64,000 nucleotides of DNA from Callaeas wilsoni (Eukaryota > Chordata > Aves > Passeriformes > Callaeidae). Numbering within the stretch: the first letter of the stretch is position 1; every line of letters starts with the position of its first letter. The notes beneath the pieces are model-generated. The model was given only the letters and a program-made list of their open reading frames with translations. It was not told where the DNA came from and searched no databases. Positions 11,001 to 20,991 of this stretch are shown in pieces. The position numbers and the translations under genes are program-made. The stretch is from NCBI GenBank assembly GCA_013398955.1, contig VWPU01003140.1:1-64000 (forward strand). Direction: 5' to 3'.

Positions 11001-11362
11001 CAGCAGCACTGGAGAGGCTGTGGGACAGAGGGAGTGACAACAGTCCCATGGCAGCCTTGGGGACAGAGGGTGGCCCAGGGGAGATGCCACCAGGGAGCAG
11101 CCCAGGCTGGCAGCACCCCAAATCCCTACTAGCTCCAGTGCTGCAGCGAGGAGGGAGAGGCTCCCCTTCCCCACCAAGGTTTAAGAGCTCAGCCAGCTCC
11201 CCACCCCTATTCCGGTTGTGTCTCCAGCCCCCTGGGCCATGTGGATGCTCACCATGCCCTCTGCCAAGCCGTGGGATGCTGAGCGCCCCGGGGTGCCAGC
11301 TCCGGCCCCGGTGCCCACCTCGCCCCCCAGCAGCGCGCGGCGCGCCCGACCAAGCGCAACAT
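8057..11362 (-). CDS. HMGCS2: Mitochondrial HMG-CoA synthase (9 exons)
   Basis: Condenses acetyl-CoA with acetoacetyl-CoA to HMG-CoA in mitochondria, the committed step of ketogenesis. Coding exons in transcript order are 11362-11253, 11017-10578, 10202-10077, 9785-9621, 9522-9354, 9268-9098, 8578-8472, 8368-8243 and 8163-8057. They sum to 1521 nt, giving 506 aa (human 508), in one frame. Residues 1-37 carry six Arg and only one acidic residue, as in a mitochondrial presequence. This argues for HMGCS2 over cytosolic HMGCS1, as does synteny beside PHGDH. The catalytic triad is visible: Glu129 (RLEVGTE), nucleophile Cys163 (NACYGG) and His298 (FHSPFC). Human equivalents are 132, 166 and 301. 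No disabling change was seen. It shares its 3' gap with PHGDH and lies downstream of REG4 on the same strand. Confidence 0.96.
9540..9569. repeat. TA-rich microsatellite in HMGCS2 intron 4
   Basis: Alternating TATATATA-TGTATG-TATATATATA tract, nearly self-complementary. It lies just upstream of the exon 5 acceptor on the minus strand. Confidence 0.8.
10391..10571. repeat. 58-bp minisatellite at the HMGCS2 exon 2 donor
   Basis: Three nearly identical 58-bp units start at 10403, 10461 and 10519 (landmarks CCTATCCCATGG and CCCCATGGCATGGTCCC). A partial unit precedes them. The array ends beside the exon 2 splice donor (GTGAGT at 10572-10577, minus strand), so intron 2 effectively begins with the repeat. 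The near-identity of units implies recent expansion. Confidence 0.9.
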
Positions 11363-11438
11363 CTTCGCCCCGGCCGCTGCACGGACGAAGGGACGGCCGG
11401 CCGGGCAGATGGACGGCGGGATGGGCCTTGCGTAGTGC

Positions 11439-11445
11439 TTTTATA
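11439..11445 (-). promoter_or_regulatory. HMGCS2: HMGCS2 TATA box
   Basis: The minus strand reads TATAAAA, about 80 bases upstream of the HMGCS2 ATG (11362-11360). A start site near 11412-11416 is inferred from the usual spacing of about 30 bp. Confidence 0.7.
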
Positions 11446-11503
11446 AACTGCGTGGGCAGCTCGGCACAGCCCTCCCGGCCTTTATCAGCCTGCCGGACCC
11501 TGG

Positions 11504-11516
11504 CGCTCAAAGGTCA
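11504..11516 (-). promoter_or_regulatory. HMGCS2: DR1/PPAR response element of HMGCS2
   Basis: The minus strand reads TGACCTTTGAGCG. This is one perfect AGGTCA half-site and one degenerate half-site separated by one base, a DR1 for PPARalpha-RXR or HNF4. It sits about 90-102 bp upstream of the start inferred from the TATA box. The rat HMGCS2 promoter is known to carry a functional PPAR element about 100 bp upstream of its start, so type and spacing both agree. Binding is inferred. Confidence 0.65.
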
Positions 11517-12400
11517 CCGAGCGCCAGCCAACACGACAGGGGCAGCGGAGGGGGGAGCTTGCGAGATGTCTTCGTCTTGTGCCCCAAAGCCTGGGGACGC
11601 GGAGCCGGGGCTGAGCAGCGGGACGGGCTGTCCCGCAGCCCCGGTGCCGCGGGGCAGTGGCAGCTGCGGTGCCAGGCTCGGCTGCACGGCTGTGCTCACG
11701 GCGCAGCGAGCGCGGTGCCGTGCGGCCGCCCCGGCTGCCCCGCGGCCCTGGCGAGCGAGCAGAGGGCGGCCAGGCTTTGTGCCGGCACCATCCGCGCTGC
11801 CCGGGACGCAGTCCACGTCTGACACGTGCCAGGGCTCGGGGGGGGTAAAAACCCATGAACTGAGTGGGGGCAGAGCCGTCTTCAAAGCAGCAGAGCAAAC
11901 AGACACGTGATGCATGTGGCAACAGAACAGTGACACAAAAGAGACCTTTGGTCCCAGGGCTGCTGTCAACATGGCCACGGGGCAGTGTTGCAGCCCCCGG
12001 ATCCCTGTGGAGCTGTCTGCACCTGGGGGACCACTCGTCCTCATGCCTGCACACCCACGACAGCTCCCATCCCCACCCATGTCTGTGTCCCAGGTCTCCA
12101 TGTTTGCACTCTGGGGACACTTGTGTCCCCTCACCTGCTCCCCAGGGACACCTGCTGTATTTGGCACCCGAGGGCTGGTATGAGCAAACACGAGTGCTCA
12201 GCCAGGACACCCACTGGCCCCGCAGCTCCTGGGGACTCACCCCCAGAACAGCTCTGCCAGCACCGGCAGCGCTGAAGCCTCTGGAAACTGGGAAACTCGG
12301 GGAGCCGTGGCAGAGCCTGTCTCTCTCTCTCACGGACCAGCCCAGGGCTTTGCACCAGCACCAAGCTCACACAGCACTTGCATGCTTCTTTTTTTATAGA
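11517..12400. other. Region between HMGCS2 promoter and REG4 3' end
   Basis: GC-rich DNA upstream of HMGCS2 and downstream of REG4, both on the minus strand. No coding exon or RNA gene was recognised. Long frames on both strands are composition-driven. Distal HMGCS2 regulatory sites could lie here. Confidence 0.5.
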
Positions 12401-12406
12401 TATATT
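12401..12406 (-). terminator. Possible REG4 polyadenylation signal (variant)
   Basis: AATATA on the minus strand, a known weak variant of AATAAA, lies 84 bases past the REG4 stop. No canonical AATAAA was noticed nearby, so the true 3' end could be elsewhere. Confidence 0.4.
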
Positions 12407-12489
12407 TATAGGAGTTGTGGGGAGAGAGTCAGAGGTGGCACGGGAGGAACATCGCCGGCGCGGGGTCCCCCACGGGCCGGGGGCCGTGC

Positions 12490-13404
12490 TCAGTGCAAAG
12501 GGTAGAACTTGCAGATGAAGGGATGCTTGCGGGAGCAGTCGGCACTAGACCACACAGAGAAGCCTGCGGGAGAGACGGGCAGGGGGTTGGCGGGGGCCAC
12601 GGCGAGGACGGGCACCAGCTGTGCCCACCGCAGCCCTCCGAGGGGATGGGACCTGGAGGAGGAGGGAGGCGGGGGAATGCCGGCCGAGCCCGGACACTGG
12701 AGGGGGATGCAGGGACCGGGCACTCACCGCTGTGATGGGTCAGCACGGCGCAGCTCCCCCCTCGGGCACCGTTCCCTGGCATCTCACTGGCGACACTGTA
12801 GTCCTTCCCACTCGTCCACTGCCAGGCCTGGCTCTGTGCAGGGAGAGGGGGGTTCAGAGGCATGGCCCTGCTGTCCCCCAGCCCCCCATCACCCCTGCTG
12901 CCCACGCCTCACCTGTTTACTCATTTGGAGTCCAATCCAGACGGGCTGCACACGCTGGTAGTAGGAGATGGCTCTCCGCAGGGTGACTCCCTCGCGGTCG
13001 TCCTCCACCCAGGCCAGGTGGGCGCCTTTCTTAACGTCCTGGCACCGCCTCTGCGGGGAGAACCGTCAGTGCCAGGGCGCCTCACGGAGACGGGGCGGCC
13101 GCTGTCCACCCCGGTGGGCTTACCTCAGCCTCGTCCCAGGTCTGGTGCTCAGAGAAGTACTTGAAGCAGCTGAGCTTGTAGTAGGACCAGCCGTCGGGGC
13201 AGTAGTTTATATACCTGCCATCTGTTTGGGCAGAGCCACGGGCAGGGATGAGGGACAGCCGGCATCACCGCCTGGAGAAGAGCGTGGCTCCCTCCTGGCC
13301 CTGCTGCGAAAGCAGCTGCCCCCCGAGCCGTGGCACTCACCGACTGGCTGCAGGAGCCCCACGCAGCCCAGCAGCAGGAGGGCGAGTCGGGCCGCAGCCG
13401 CCAT
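12490..13404 (-). CDS. REG4: Regenerating-family secreted C-type lectin, REG4-like (5 coding exons)
   Basis: Small secreted lectin. Coding exons in transcript order are 13404-13341, 13221-13124, 13050-12913, 12833-12728 and 12563-12490. They total 480 nt, giving 159 aa (human REG4 158). Residues 1-21 form a leucine-rich signal peptide. The rest is a single C-type lectin domain with the six canonical cysteines (29, 40, 57, 128, 145, 153) in long-form spacing and the WIGL motif at 92-95. The calcium-site motifs EPN and WND are not intact, as in REG4, whose sugar binding is calcium-independent. Assignment to REG4 rests on length, exon plan and position between HMGCS2 and NOTCH2. A lineage-specific REG paralogue is the alternative. 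No break was seen. Confidence 0.88.
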
Positions 13405-14153
13405 CCCGCGTGCTCCCTGTAAAGGCTCGGGAGGGTCACACAAGGTCCCCTGGGGACAGGGGATGCTACCTGTGCGCAGAGAGGGCAAACCTGCCCCGCT
13501 GTGGGCTCAACCTGGCCCCTCTGAGCCGCCTGGAGGAGATGACAGGCTGTGCCTCCCTCTCCGCTCCCCGGCACAGGTCACTGCCCCGTGCCTGCGCCCC
13601 ATGGCCCACGCACGGTTTGGAGTCCCCAGCCCATTGTGGCAGCAGATTGTCCTCGCCCCACCAGTCCCAGACTCGGCAGGAGGCATCTGGGAGAGCCAAG
13701 CTGCTCTGCGGGGACAAGGGGAGAGTGCTGTCGCGGACACGGCTCGGGGAGCCCCGGACCTGCCGTGGTGCAGCCGCGGCACTGGCTCAGGCCGAGCCGG
13801 GGCCGGTGGGGCTGCAGGGACTACGTGCACGGCGGCGTTTTCACGCCCTGAGCTCGTAGCGCTGCCCAGGCTGGGGAGGCAAATCGGCCACATCAGCTCA
13901 GTTCCCCTTTATCTGGGCTAATCCCTGGGCACTGGGGCCGATTTGCACATTCAGCTCGTCTTCCCCTCAAAGAAGCAGCGACAAAAGTCAACGCAGGGCT
14001 GAAAAACTCATCATCGGAGCCTGCCCCATCCAGCGAGGGCAGAGCTCGGATCCCGCGGGAGCTGCCAGGGAGAGGGACCAGCTCCAATTCGCCCGTGAGC
14101 CAGCTCTGAGCATCCCGAGGCCCCAGCTGCCTTGTGAGGGTCCTCCTCCTCAC

Positions 14154-14231
14154 CTGTTGTCCGGGGATGGTGAGGAATAGCGGCTTGTCGCGGGTCACCG
14201 GGACAGGAGAGGAGAGGAGCTGCCCTTTATA
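14154..14231 (-). promoter_or_regulatory. REG4: REG4 TATA box and probable noncoding first exon
   Basis: A TATAAAG box lies at 14225-14231 on the minus strand. About 30 bases downstream a short exon would run from about 14200 to 14154, ending in a good donor (CAACAG followed by GTGAGG). A matching acceptor (TTTACAG) lies just upstream of the REG4 ATG, leaving 12 untranslated bases (13416-13405) in the coding exon. Noncoding first exons are usual in REG genes. The splice is inferred from signals only. Confidence 0.6.
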
Positions 14232-17200
14232 ACCTGCTGCTCACCAGTATCTGTGTTTGCCCAACTCAGGTGATTCTCACCATAAAAATCTTACTGCTGA
14301 CCCCCCTCCATCCTCCCCCCTTTGCTGGAAAATTGCCCAGATCTCCACTCTGTTTGCATTTAACATATCTCCAGAAACATACAGGAAGAACCTGTCCTAG
14401 TTGGTCAATAAACCCGCGGCAATTATCATTAATTGCTCCCGAGATACAATCTTCCAGCCCAGGGCAGCCTGGCACCTGGCAGAGATGCCCGCTGGGCCAG
14501 CCCTGGATTGCCCGGGGGCTGGCGGGGATGAGCCCCGGGGGCGATCCCCCGATCCCGGCCAGAGCATCCCTGCTACCAGCGGCCAGGCCGCGGGTCCAGC
14601 TCCCTGGCACTGCCCCTGTCCCCAACCAAGGGATGGCACCCGGCCGGGCCCCGCGCCCTGCCCGGCTCTGCCATGCGTCACCCACACACCGCCCTTGTTT
14701 GAACTGCCGGGGGATGTTTGCGAGCAGGATGCGGGACGCCGGGATGTGGGAACAGCCTGCAGCCGGGGGCCGGCGGTGCCATCAGATAGCGGGGAGGGTG
14801 CCCAGCCCTCGGGCCAGGCCGTGACGCAAGGCTTCGTCACTGTGTCCCTCCGGGAGGAAGGGGCAGCTCCCGCAGCAGCATCCCCCGCGGCCCCTGCCCC
14901 AGGCGGGTCCCTGCAGCCCCGGCCCCGGAAGGCTGCTGCTGGCACGGAGCCGCAGAGCTGAGCTCCTGGCCCCAGCAGCTGGAGCCCATCGGCAAGGTCT
15001 GGCACAGCCTTCTCTGCCGTGGTCCTTGCTCCTTGCCCCGGGGTGTCCTGTGCACCTGTGGGAGGCAGCCGGAGCCCTCCACGTTCCTGCTGCCACCACG
15101 CTGCTCTGGAGCGTCACTTTGCTGGATCCTGACGGACCAAAGCGGCTTTGAAAGATCACCCTGCTGCCTGTCCCATGGCTTCTGCAAAGCTGCCAGCTCC
15201 TGCGTCTGCCAGCTCTGACCAATGCCTGGCTCTCCTTCCCCAAAACCCTTGGGAGAGGCCCGTGGGAAGGAGAGGAGCTGCCCTTGACACCCTGGTGCTC
15301 ACCAGCATGAGTGCGACCCAGGAGGCAGCTACCTGCAGAGGATCCAGACCCAGGGCTGAGCCCTGCCTCCCCCCACATGGAGGAGCCTGCTGCCAGGCTC
15401 AAGCCATGGACACCCCAGGGATCTCCCACGGGACCTGCTCTGTGGCAGCATTTGCTGAAACACGCAGCCGGTGAATGCTGCTACACCCACAGGGAGCAGC
15501 TCCACGCCAGCGTGCAGAGGCAGGTCTGGCTTCTGCCCCGGGGAGGGAGGAGGAGCAGACCCCTCTCCTTCACCCACACAGAGGGATAGAGCTTCTGCTG
15601 CTTGCTAGGCACCCTCCGGGCTCCAAGGGGTAAAACCTGCTCGTGTCCAAACACAGCTGCTGCCTGCTATCAGTTCTGAAAGAAACAACCTGCCACACAT
15701 CAGCTGCCCTGATCAATGGGGGAACCCTGCAAACACGGCAACTCCCCAGAAAACAGGACTCCACCCTTGATTTACGAAAAACTGTGAAAAAGCCCCCTCA
15801 AAAGAGCCTGAGGCTCCTCCACTACTCCTCAGTCAGATAAGGGATGCCGCAGCTCCCTGCCTGGATGGTTCAGATTGGATGCAACACAGCAAGTTTCCAC
15901 AAGCCCCTGGCCATCCCGGGCTGGGGAAAAAGCATGAGCAGTCCCGCGGAGACACAGCTTCAAGTCTGAGCCTGAGCACCAGTAAACTCAATGCGGCTGT
16001 GCCAGGGGCTCGGCAGAGCTCCCTAAACTTTGGCACAGATGTGCAAGCTGTGGGAGAACATGGATGATTGCCTCTCGGAGGTTTGGACTCGCCCAGCTGG
16101 CTCTACCAGGAGGTAAAGAAGCTGCATTGTTTGAATATTAAACCCTTAAAATGCCCCCAGCAGCTTTACCCCAGCTCAGCATCGTAATTCAGCTACTGGG
16201 CTCCATCTGAGCCCACAGCGAGAGCTGGAGAACAGCCAGGTGAGCACCAGTGAAGCCCAAGGCTTCAGTGGCACCTCCGTGCTCCAAATACAGCTACTGC
16301 CAGCTTGTTCTGTGATTGCTCAAGTCAAACTCTTCAAGCCTGAGACCGCCACAGAGGAGTGGTGATTCCCTGTTTCTGAGGCTGGAGAATCACACATCTT
16401 CATGCTCTTAGTCTGGAGAAAGAGAGGCCCAGGGGGACCTTATCACTCTACAACAACCTGAAAGGAGGCTGTAGACAGGTGGGGGTTGGTTTCTTCTCCC
16501 AGGTAAGAAGCAACAGGATGAAAGCAAATGGCTTCAAGTGGCACCAAGGGAGGTTTAGATAGGATATGAGGGAAAATTTTGTCAATGAAAGGACAGTCAG
16601 GCATTGGATCAGGCTGTCCAGAAAGTGGTGGAGGCACCATCCCCGGAATGTTCAAAAAACACCTGTATGTGGCATTTGGGGACATGGTTTAGTGGTGAAC
16701 ACAGCAGCACCAGGCTAAAGGTTGGATTTGATGATCTTAGGCTGTTCCAACCTTAAGGATTCTATGCATCAGCTGCTGAGACAAAGCCAGGGACGCAGCC
16801 CCAGCTCCAGGGATGAGGGTCCTCTTCCCTGCCAGGACAGGACACAGCCGAGGGAAGCAAGCAGGACCTGAGGGGGCGAGTGAATCCACAGCTCCACTGA
16901 CCACTGCCCAACCCACACTCGCTCACCACCTTTCTAAAAGCCACACAAGTGCCCTGGCCCTGCTCTGGCTCCCATGGGCAAGCGAGAGCTCTTATCCAAA
17001 ATGCCTGAGAAAGGGCCCATCCCGGTCCCTCCCCACCCTTCCCAGTATGCCCAGCTGCTGGTTACTGCCCCCCTCTCAGCTAACTGAGAGACCCAAAATC
17101 CATCTGCTGCACCCACACCAGGCTGCTTCCAGCTCCCTTGGGTGGAACTAAGTGGTGGCGTTCATGTGGTGCTGAGACAAAGCACCCCTGATTCATTTAT

Positions 17201-17250
17201 AATCCGGTGGCTGGGCCACAGTAGCCAGGAAAACAAATGAAAACGGCAGC
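14232..17250. other. Intergenic region between REG4 and NOTCH2
   Basis: Upstream of REG4 and beyond the NOTCH2 3' end. The left part to about 15.6 kb is GC-rich; the rest is mixed and includes a CR1 fragment. In human the intronless ADAM30 gene lies between REG4 and NOTCH2. Nothing here resembles a metalloprotease or disintegrin domain on either strand. No RNA gene was recognised. Confidence 0.6.
16411..16766 (+). mobile_element. CR1 LINE, 3' fragment
   Basis: The sequence follows the avian CR1 3' end. It shows CCCAGGGGGACCTTATC, then a GGAGGTTTAGATAGGATAT segment, GGGACATGGTTTAGTGGT, and GGTTGGATTTGATGATCTTA. It closes with the ATTCTATG terminal repeat unit. It is 5'-truncated and diverged, with no open reverse-transcriptase frame. 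Confidence 0.92.
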
Positions 17251-17254
17251 ACAC

Positions 17255-19650
17255 GGACGCCGGGCACATACTTTTTATTCTGGGGATAAAAATTGCTTAT
17301 ACATTTGGCAGCAACTATTTTCATAAAAGACTTTTATAAAAAATGTAAAAATAAGCAAATATTTTCCATTATTAATATAGGAAAATGCTGCTGTGTGAAT
17401 GGTTACTCTACAACTTACGAGATAAAATACCACCTTAAGGAGATATTATCTTTACAAGTAGTTAAAAAAAACAAAAAAAAAAAAGAGAAGAAAGGCAGAG
17501 GGCCATCGTATTAACAGGCCAGGCACGGAACCGGCTTCATTCCACAGAAAGCACTCATCTTGTAAAAGGTAGCCACATATATAAAAAGGCACTTGGTTAT
17601 TTGGAGCTAACGAGCAAAAGCCCTTTGTTTTTTTTAGCACTGATGTAGCAACACTTCATCATTTGCAGTGAAACGTGTACCTGGAGAGACCCCCAGGAGG
17701 CTGCAGGCCCCTCCCTGGGGGTCTGAGCCAGCTGCAGCTGAATTCAGCGGCCACGCTGCAGCGAGCGCGCCGGGCAGCGCCGTGCAAAGCACGAACTTCA
17801 CACAGAATTAAAAACTTCAGCCCAAATCGGTGGCCCCGGGAACCAGCTCCTCCTGAGGCCCTGCCTTCATGTACCATTGAGTGGAATTTGAAACAAAAAG
17901 AAAAGCAACTTTGACTCTTGATTAGAATGGAGAGAAACACCAGAGACAATACTGTACATGGTAGGGTGTTGATGGCCTGCTCGGAGGGGAGCGGCCTTCA
18001 GTCCTTTGGCAGCAGCCGGCAGCCCCGAGCTCTTTGGAAGACGTGTCTGCAGCATTCCCCTGAAGAGGTAGGAGCAAACCATCCCCACCAATGTTCACCT
18101 CGGCTGCTGGCTGGTCTGGAGCCCTTCAGAGAAGCGCTGCTCTTGCGGACAAAGCGGAAAGAGCGGCTGTTTGTCTGAGGTCAGCGGCAGCCGGCTCCCA
18201 CAACTCCAAAACCATCGGGGGAGCGGCAGTACGAGCGGCCCTGCTGTCCCACCGGGCACGAGGGGCACCTCGGCTGGGAAACCTCGACACAGGCTGACGC
18301 TGAGGGCAGAGGACAGCCCCAAACCTGTGAACCAAACTGCAGGAGGCGATGCTTTCGGAGCTATTTGGTCTGCTGCACAGCCCAGCTCGTGGCTGCCGGC
18401 ACGCCGCTCCTGCTGCTGGAAGCCTGCTCGGCAGTCAGTGCTGCAGCCTCCGTGCGCTGGGAGGGGAAGACAAGGCAGCTCTGACCCAGGGCTGAGGCAA
18501 AGGGACGCTTTTCAAAGGGCTGGATGTCGTTCCTGACGCAGAAGGACACACACCGCAAACACGTTACCACATGTTTGACACTTCTTGATAATACCATAAA
18601 GAGGCAGCATATGGTATCTGGAGGACAGGACGCACAGCCGCCCTTGGATGGAGGGGAGGGGACTACTGTGCAAGAACGCTGGGAGCTCGTGTCACCAGTT
18701 TTTGAAACACTCCTGCTCATCCCAAAAGGCCTGTATCAGTTGCAGTGCATCTCCTCTGGCGTGGGAGCCCACGAAGGCAGTCATGGACACTCCTGGCAGG
18801 ATGGGGCACAGGGAGGGTAGTGTGTCAAAATGGTCAGGGTGTCTCAGGGAAGAGACACGCAACACTGGAGAGATGCGCCCATGGGCCACCGCGGCGGGAA
18901 GACCACCTCAGACCAGCGTTTTCGGGAGGGAAAATAACAAAACAAACAACCTAAAAAGACTATATGTATATATAACCTCATAATACCCGGGGAGCAGGCA
19001 GTGAGAACACTAAGGGGTGTTAGTGGGTCTCTATAAGACAAAGAGTCCTGAAGAGGAAAGGGTGAAGCTGCGTGACACGAGGTGTCACTTGACCTGCAGG
19101 TGTTTTGGGAGGTCTGGCTCGCTTGCTGAGCAAGAGCGGACGAGGGAAGGAGGGGGTCTAGGAATGTGGGTGCAGCTCTGAGCTGTGTCAAGACAAGGCA
19201 ACTTGAACTCGAGGAGAACTAGTAGAAGGTGCTTCAGAGAGAGGTTACGTGGGTAACAGGAGGAGTAACAAAATAAGGATACAAAGCTGGTTTGGGCTAA
19301 GTTTCTGGAGAAATGACCACAAGATGTATTAAGCTGAAGAGCTGTCTCCCCAAAGCAACGGTGGAACATGTTTAAAAGCAGACTGGAGAGTCCAGTGCAG
19401 GCAGCAGTCATGTCCAAGGTGCGTGGGAGTCGGTTAGAAGTGACCCAGCTGGTCTTCTCCATCACCAGCTTCTACAGTTCTCTGTTTAGCATAAAAGCGT
19501 ACAAGCCTACAGCGACCACAGTCCCTCCAACGAAAGAACATCCTGGGCTCATTAAGACTCTTGGATACTAAAATGGTTCTTCATTTCCATCCTGGAAGAC
19601 CTTCATGAGTTCTGGAGTCCGCTTTAGTCGGGCTGCACCGTGGGCAGCCT
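17255..19650 (-). other. NOTCH2: NOTCH2 3' UTR
   Basis: About 2.4 kb of mostly AT-rich sequence between the NOTCH2 stop codon (19653-19651) and the AATAAA at 17274-17279. The distal 200 bases are particularly A/T-rich, with an A-rich run around 17463-17485. The extent is inferred from the polyadenylation signal. Earlier alternative ends were not excluded. Confidence 0.7.
17274..17279 (-). terminator. NOTCH2: NOTCH2 polyadenylation signal
   Basis: TTTATT on the plus strand reads AATAAA on the minus strand, about 2.37 kb past the stop codon at the end of the AT-rich UTR. Predicted cleavage is near 17255. Confidence 0.7.
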
Positions 19651-20991
19651 TCAGGCGTACACCTGCATGTTGTTCCGCTGCTGCTCCGTCATGTGAGCGG
19701 CCGCTGGCCCGCGCTGGTTGTTACTGGGACTGGTTGCCACGTCAGACCAGTCAGAGGCAGAGTGTGGGGAAGAGCTTGACCACTGGTCCGGAGACTCGGG
19801 CGACGGAGTCAGGTACGGGTGCTCCCCTTGTAAGTGCCGGTTGTGGCTAGGAGTCCGTTCTGTGGCCGAGGAGTAGCAGCTGTGCTGGGAGGGAGGCGTG
19901 GGGTACTTCCCCATCGAGCTCTGGAACTGGTGGTAGGCCGGGAGGACCGTCTGAGCCACCTGCCCGTCCTGCTGAGGGATGGCAGCCATGGAGAACGAGG
20001 CGCTGGGCAGCTGGGCTAGATCTGGGATCTGGTACATGGAGCTGAGAGGGCCAGCCATGTTCTGAGCGCAGTTGGACTGGGCCTGCTGCGGCAGTGCTTG
20101 CTGGTTTATGCTGCCCTTGGGAACCAGCTGGAAAGTCATGATGGGGGGCAAAGACTCCCTGGACACCCCCAGGTGCTTCGTGTCTGCTTGAACCAAGCCG
20201 CTCTGCTGAGAAACGCTGGGGTGGGAATGCATCACCTGGGGCACCATGCCAAACATCTCGTTGTACTGGGACTCGTTCACCTCCATGCGGTTCATCCACT
20301 CGCTGGAGACGTTGCCTGGCCGCAGCCTGCCAAGCCCACTGTTGGGAGGGGTGGTTCTGTGCTGCGAGAGCAGCTGGCTGACAGACGGGAGCACCGTGCT
20401 GGACCCACGTCCCAAGGGCTGCATCTCGTGCAGGTTGGAGAAGGACATGGTGTGCGCAGCCTGCACCGACGGAGCGGCCAGCAGCGAGCTGGGCGACGAG
20501 TGCAGCACCCCCGGTGACGGCATCACAGGAGAAGAGGTCGGTTCAGATGCAAAAGCATGGGGCGATTCCAGGGAATCCACCGGTGACAGGGTCACTGAGC
20601 TCTCCGAAAACTGCCCTTTGCCCTCGCTGAGGGACTTCTTCCTTCTCCTCTTTGCATCTTTGGTGAGGCTGGCGGGCATGCCTTTGGCATTCGGTTTCCG
20701 TGACTTCTTGCTTAGTGAAGCGTGTTTCAGGTTGAGGAAGGACCTGTTGGGGCCACAGATGACTGGGGAGAGGGCAGAGTTCAGCATGGCCCCGGGGTGC
20801 CCGGCAGGGCTGTGGGCCACGTTGTACTCGTTGAGGAGCTGCACGATGTCGTGGTGCATCCGGTCCTGGGCCACGTCCCGGGGCAGCCGGTCCATGTGGT
20901 CCGTGATGTCTCGGTTGGCAAAATGGTCCAGCAAGATCTTTGCAGCTTCGAAACTGCCTTCCCGAGCAGCAAGGAAGAGTGGAGTCTCCTC
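19651..20991 (-). CDS. NOTCH2: NOTCH2 exon 34: last ankyrin repeat, NLS, PEST tail
   Basis: 1341 bp, 446 residues plus stop. It starts [13 protein letters not shown] with the last ankyrin repeat, then a basic nuclear signal (KRRRKKS). A Ser/Pro/Gln-rich transactivation region follows, then the PEST degron with [17 protein letters not shown]. It ends NMQVYA. The tail is somewhat shorter than human. An intact PEST matters because its loss stabilises the signal (Hajdu-Cheney truncations in human exon 34). Confidence 0.97.
   Translation of the reverse strand, partial: EETPLFLAAREGSFEAAKILLDHFANRDITDHMDRLPRDVAQDRMHHDIVQLLNEYNVAHSPAGHPGAMLNSALSPVICGPNRSFLNLKHASLSKKSRKPNAKGMPASLTKDAKRRRKKSLSEGKGQFSESSVTLSPVDSLESPHAFASEPTSSPVMPSPGVLHSSPSSLLAAPSVQAAHTMSFSNLHEMQPLGRGSSTVLPSVSQLLSQHRTTPPNSGLGRLRPGNVSSEWMNRMEVNESQYNEMFGMVPQVMHSHPSVSQQSGLVQADTKHLGVSRESLPPIMTFQLVPKGSINQQALPQQAQSNCAQNMAGPLSSMYQIPDLAQLPSASFSMAAIPQQDGQVAQTVLPAYHQFQSSMGKYPTPPSQHSCYSSATERTPSHNRHLQGEHPYLTPSPESPDQWSSSSPHSASDWSDVATSPSNNQRGPAAAHMTEQQRNNMQVYA

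Noticed and set aside
11485..12333. 282-aa minus-strand frame upstream of HMGCS2
   Set aside because: GC-rich sequence with chance openness; no family resemblance. It runs through the HMGCS2 upstream region including the PPAR element.
12391..12410. TATA box for a gene between HMGCS2 and REG4
   Set aside because: The TATA-like run lies just past the REG4 stop codon and is better read as its 3' UTR with an AATATA signal.
12490..13404. Snake-venom-type C-type lectin
   Set aside because: Cysteine pattern, single-domain length and synteny beside HMGCS2 and NOTCH2 point to a REG-family lectin.
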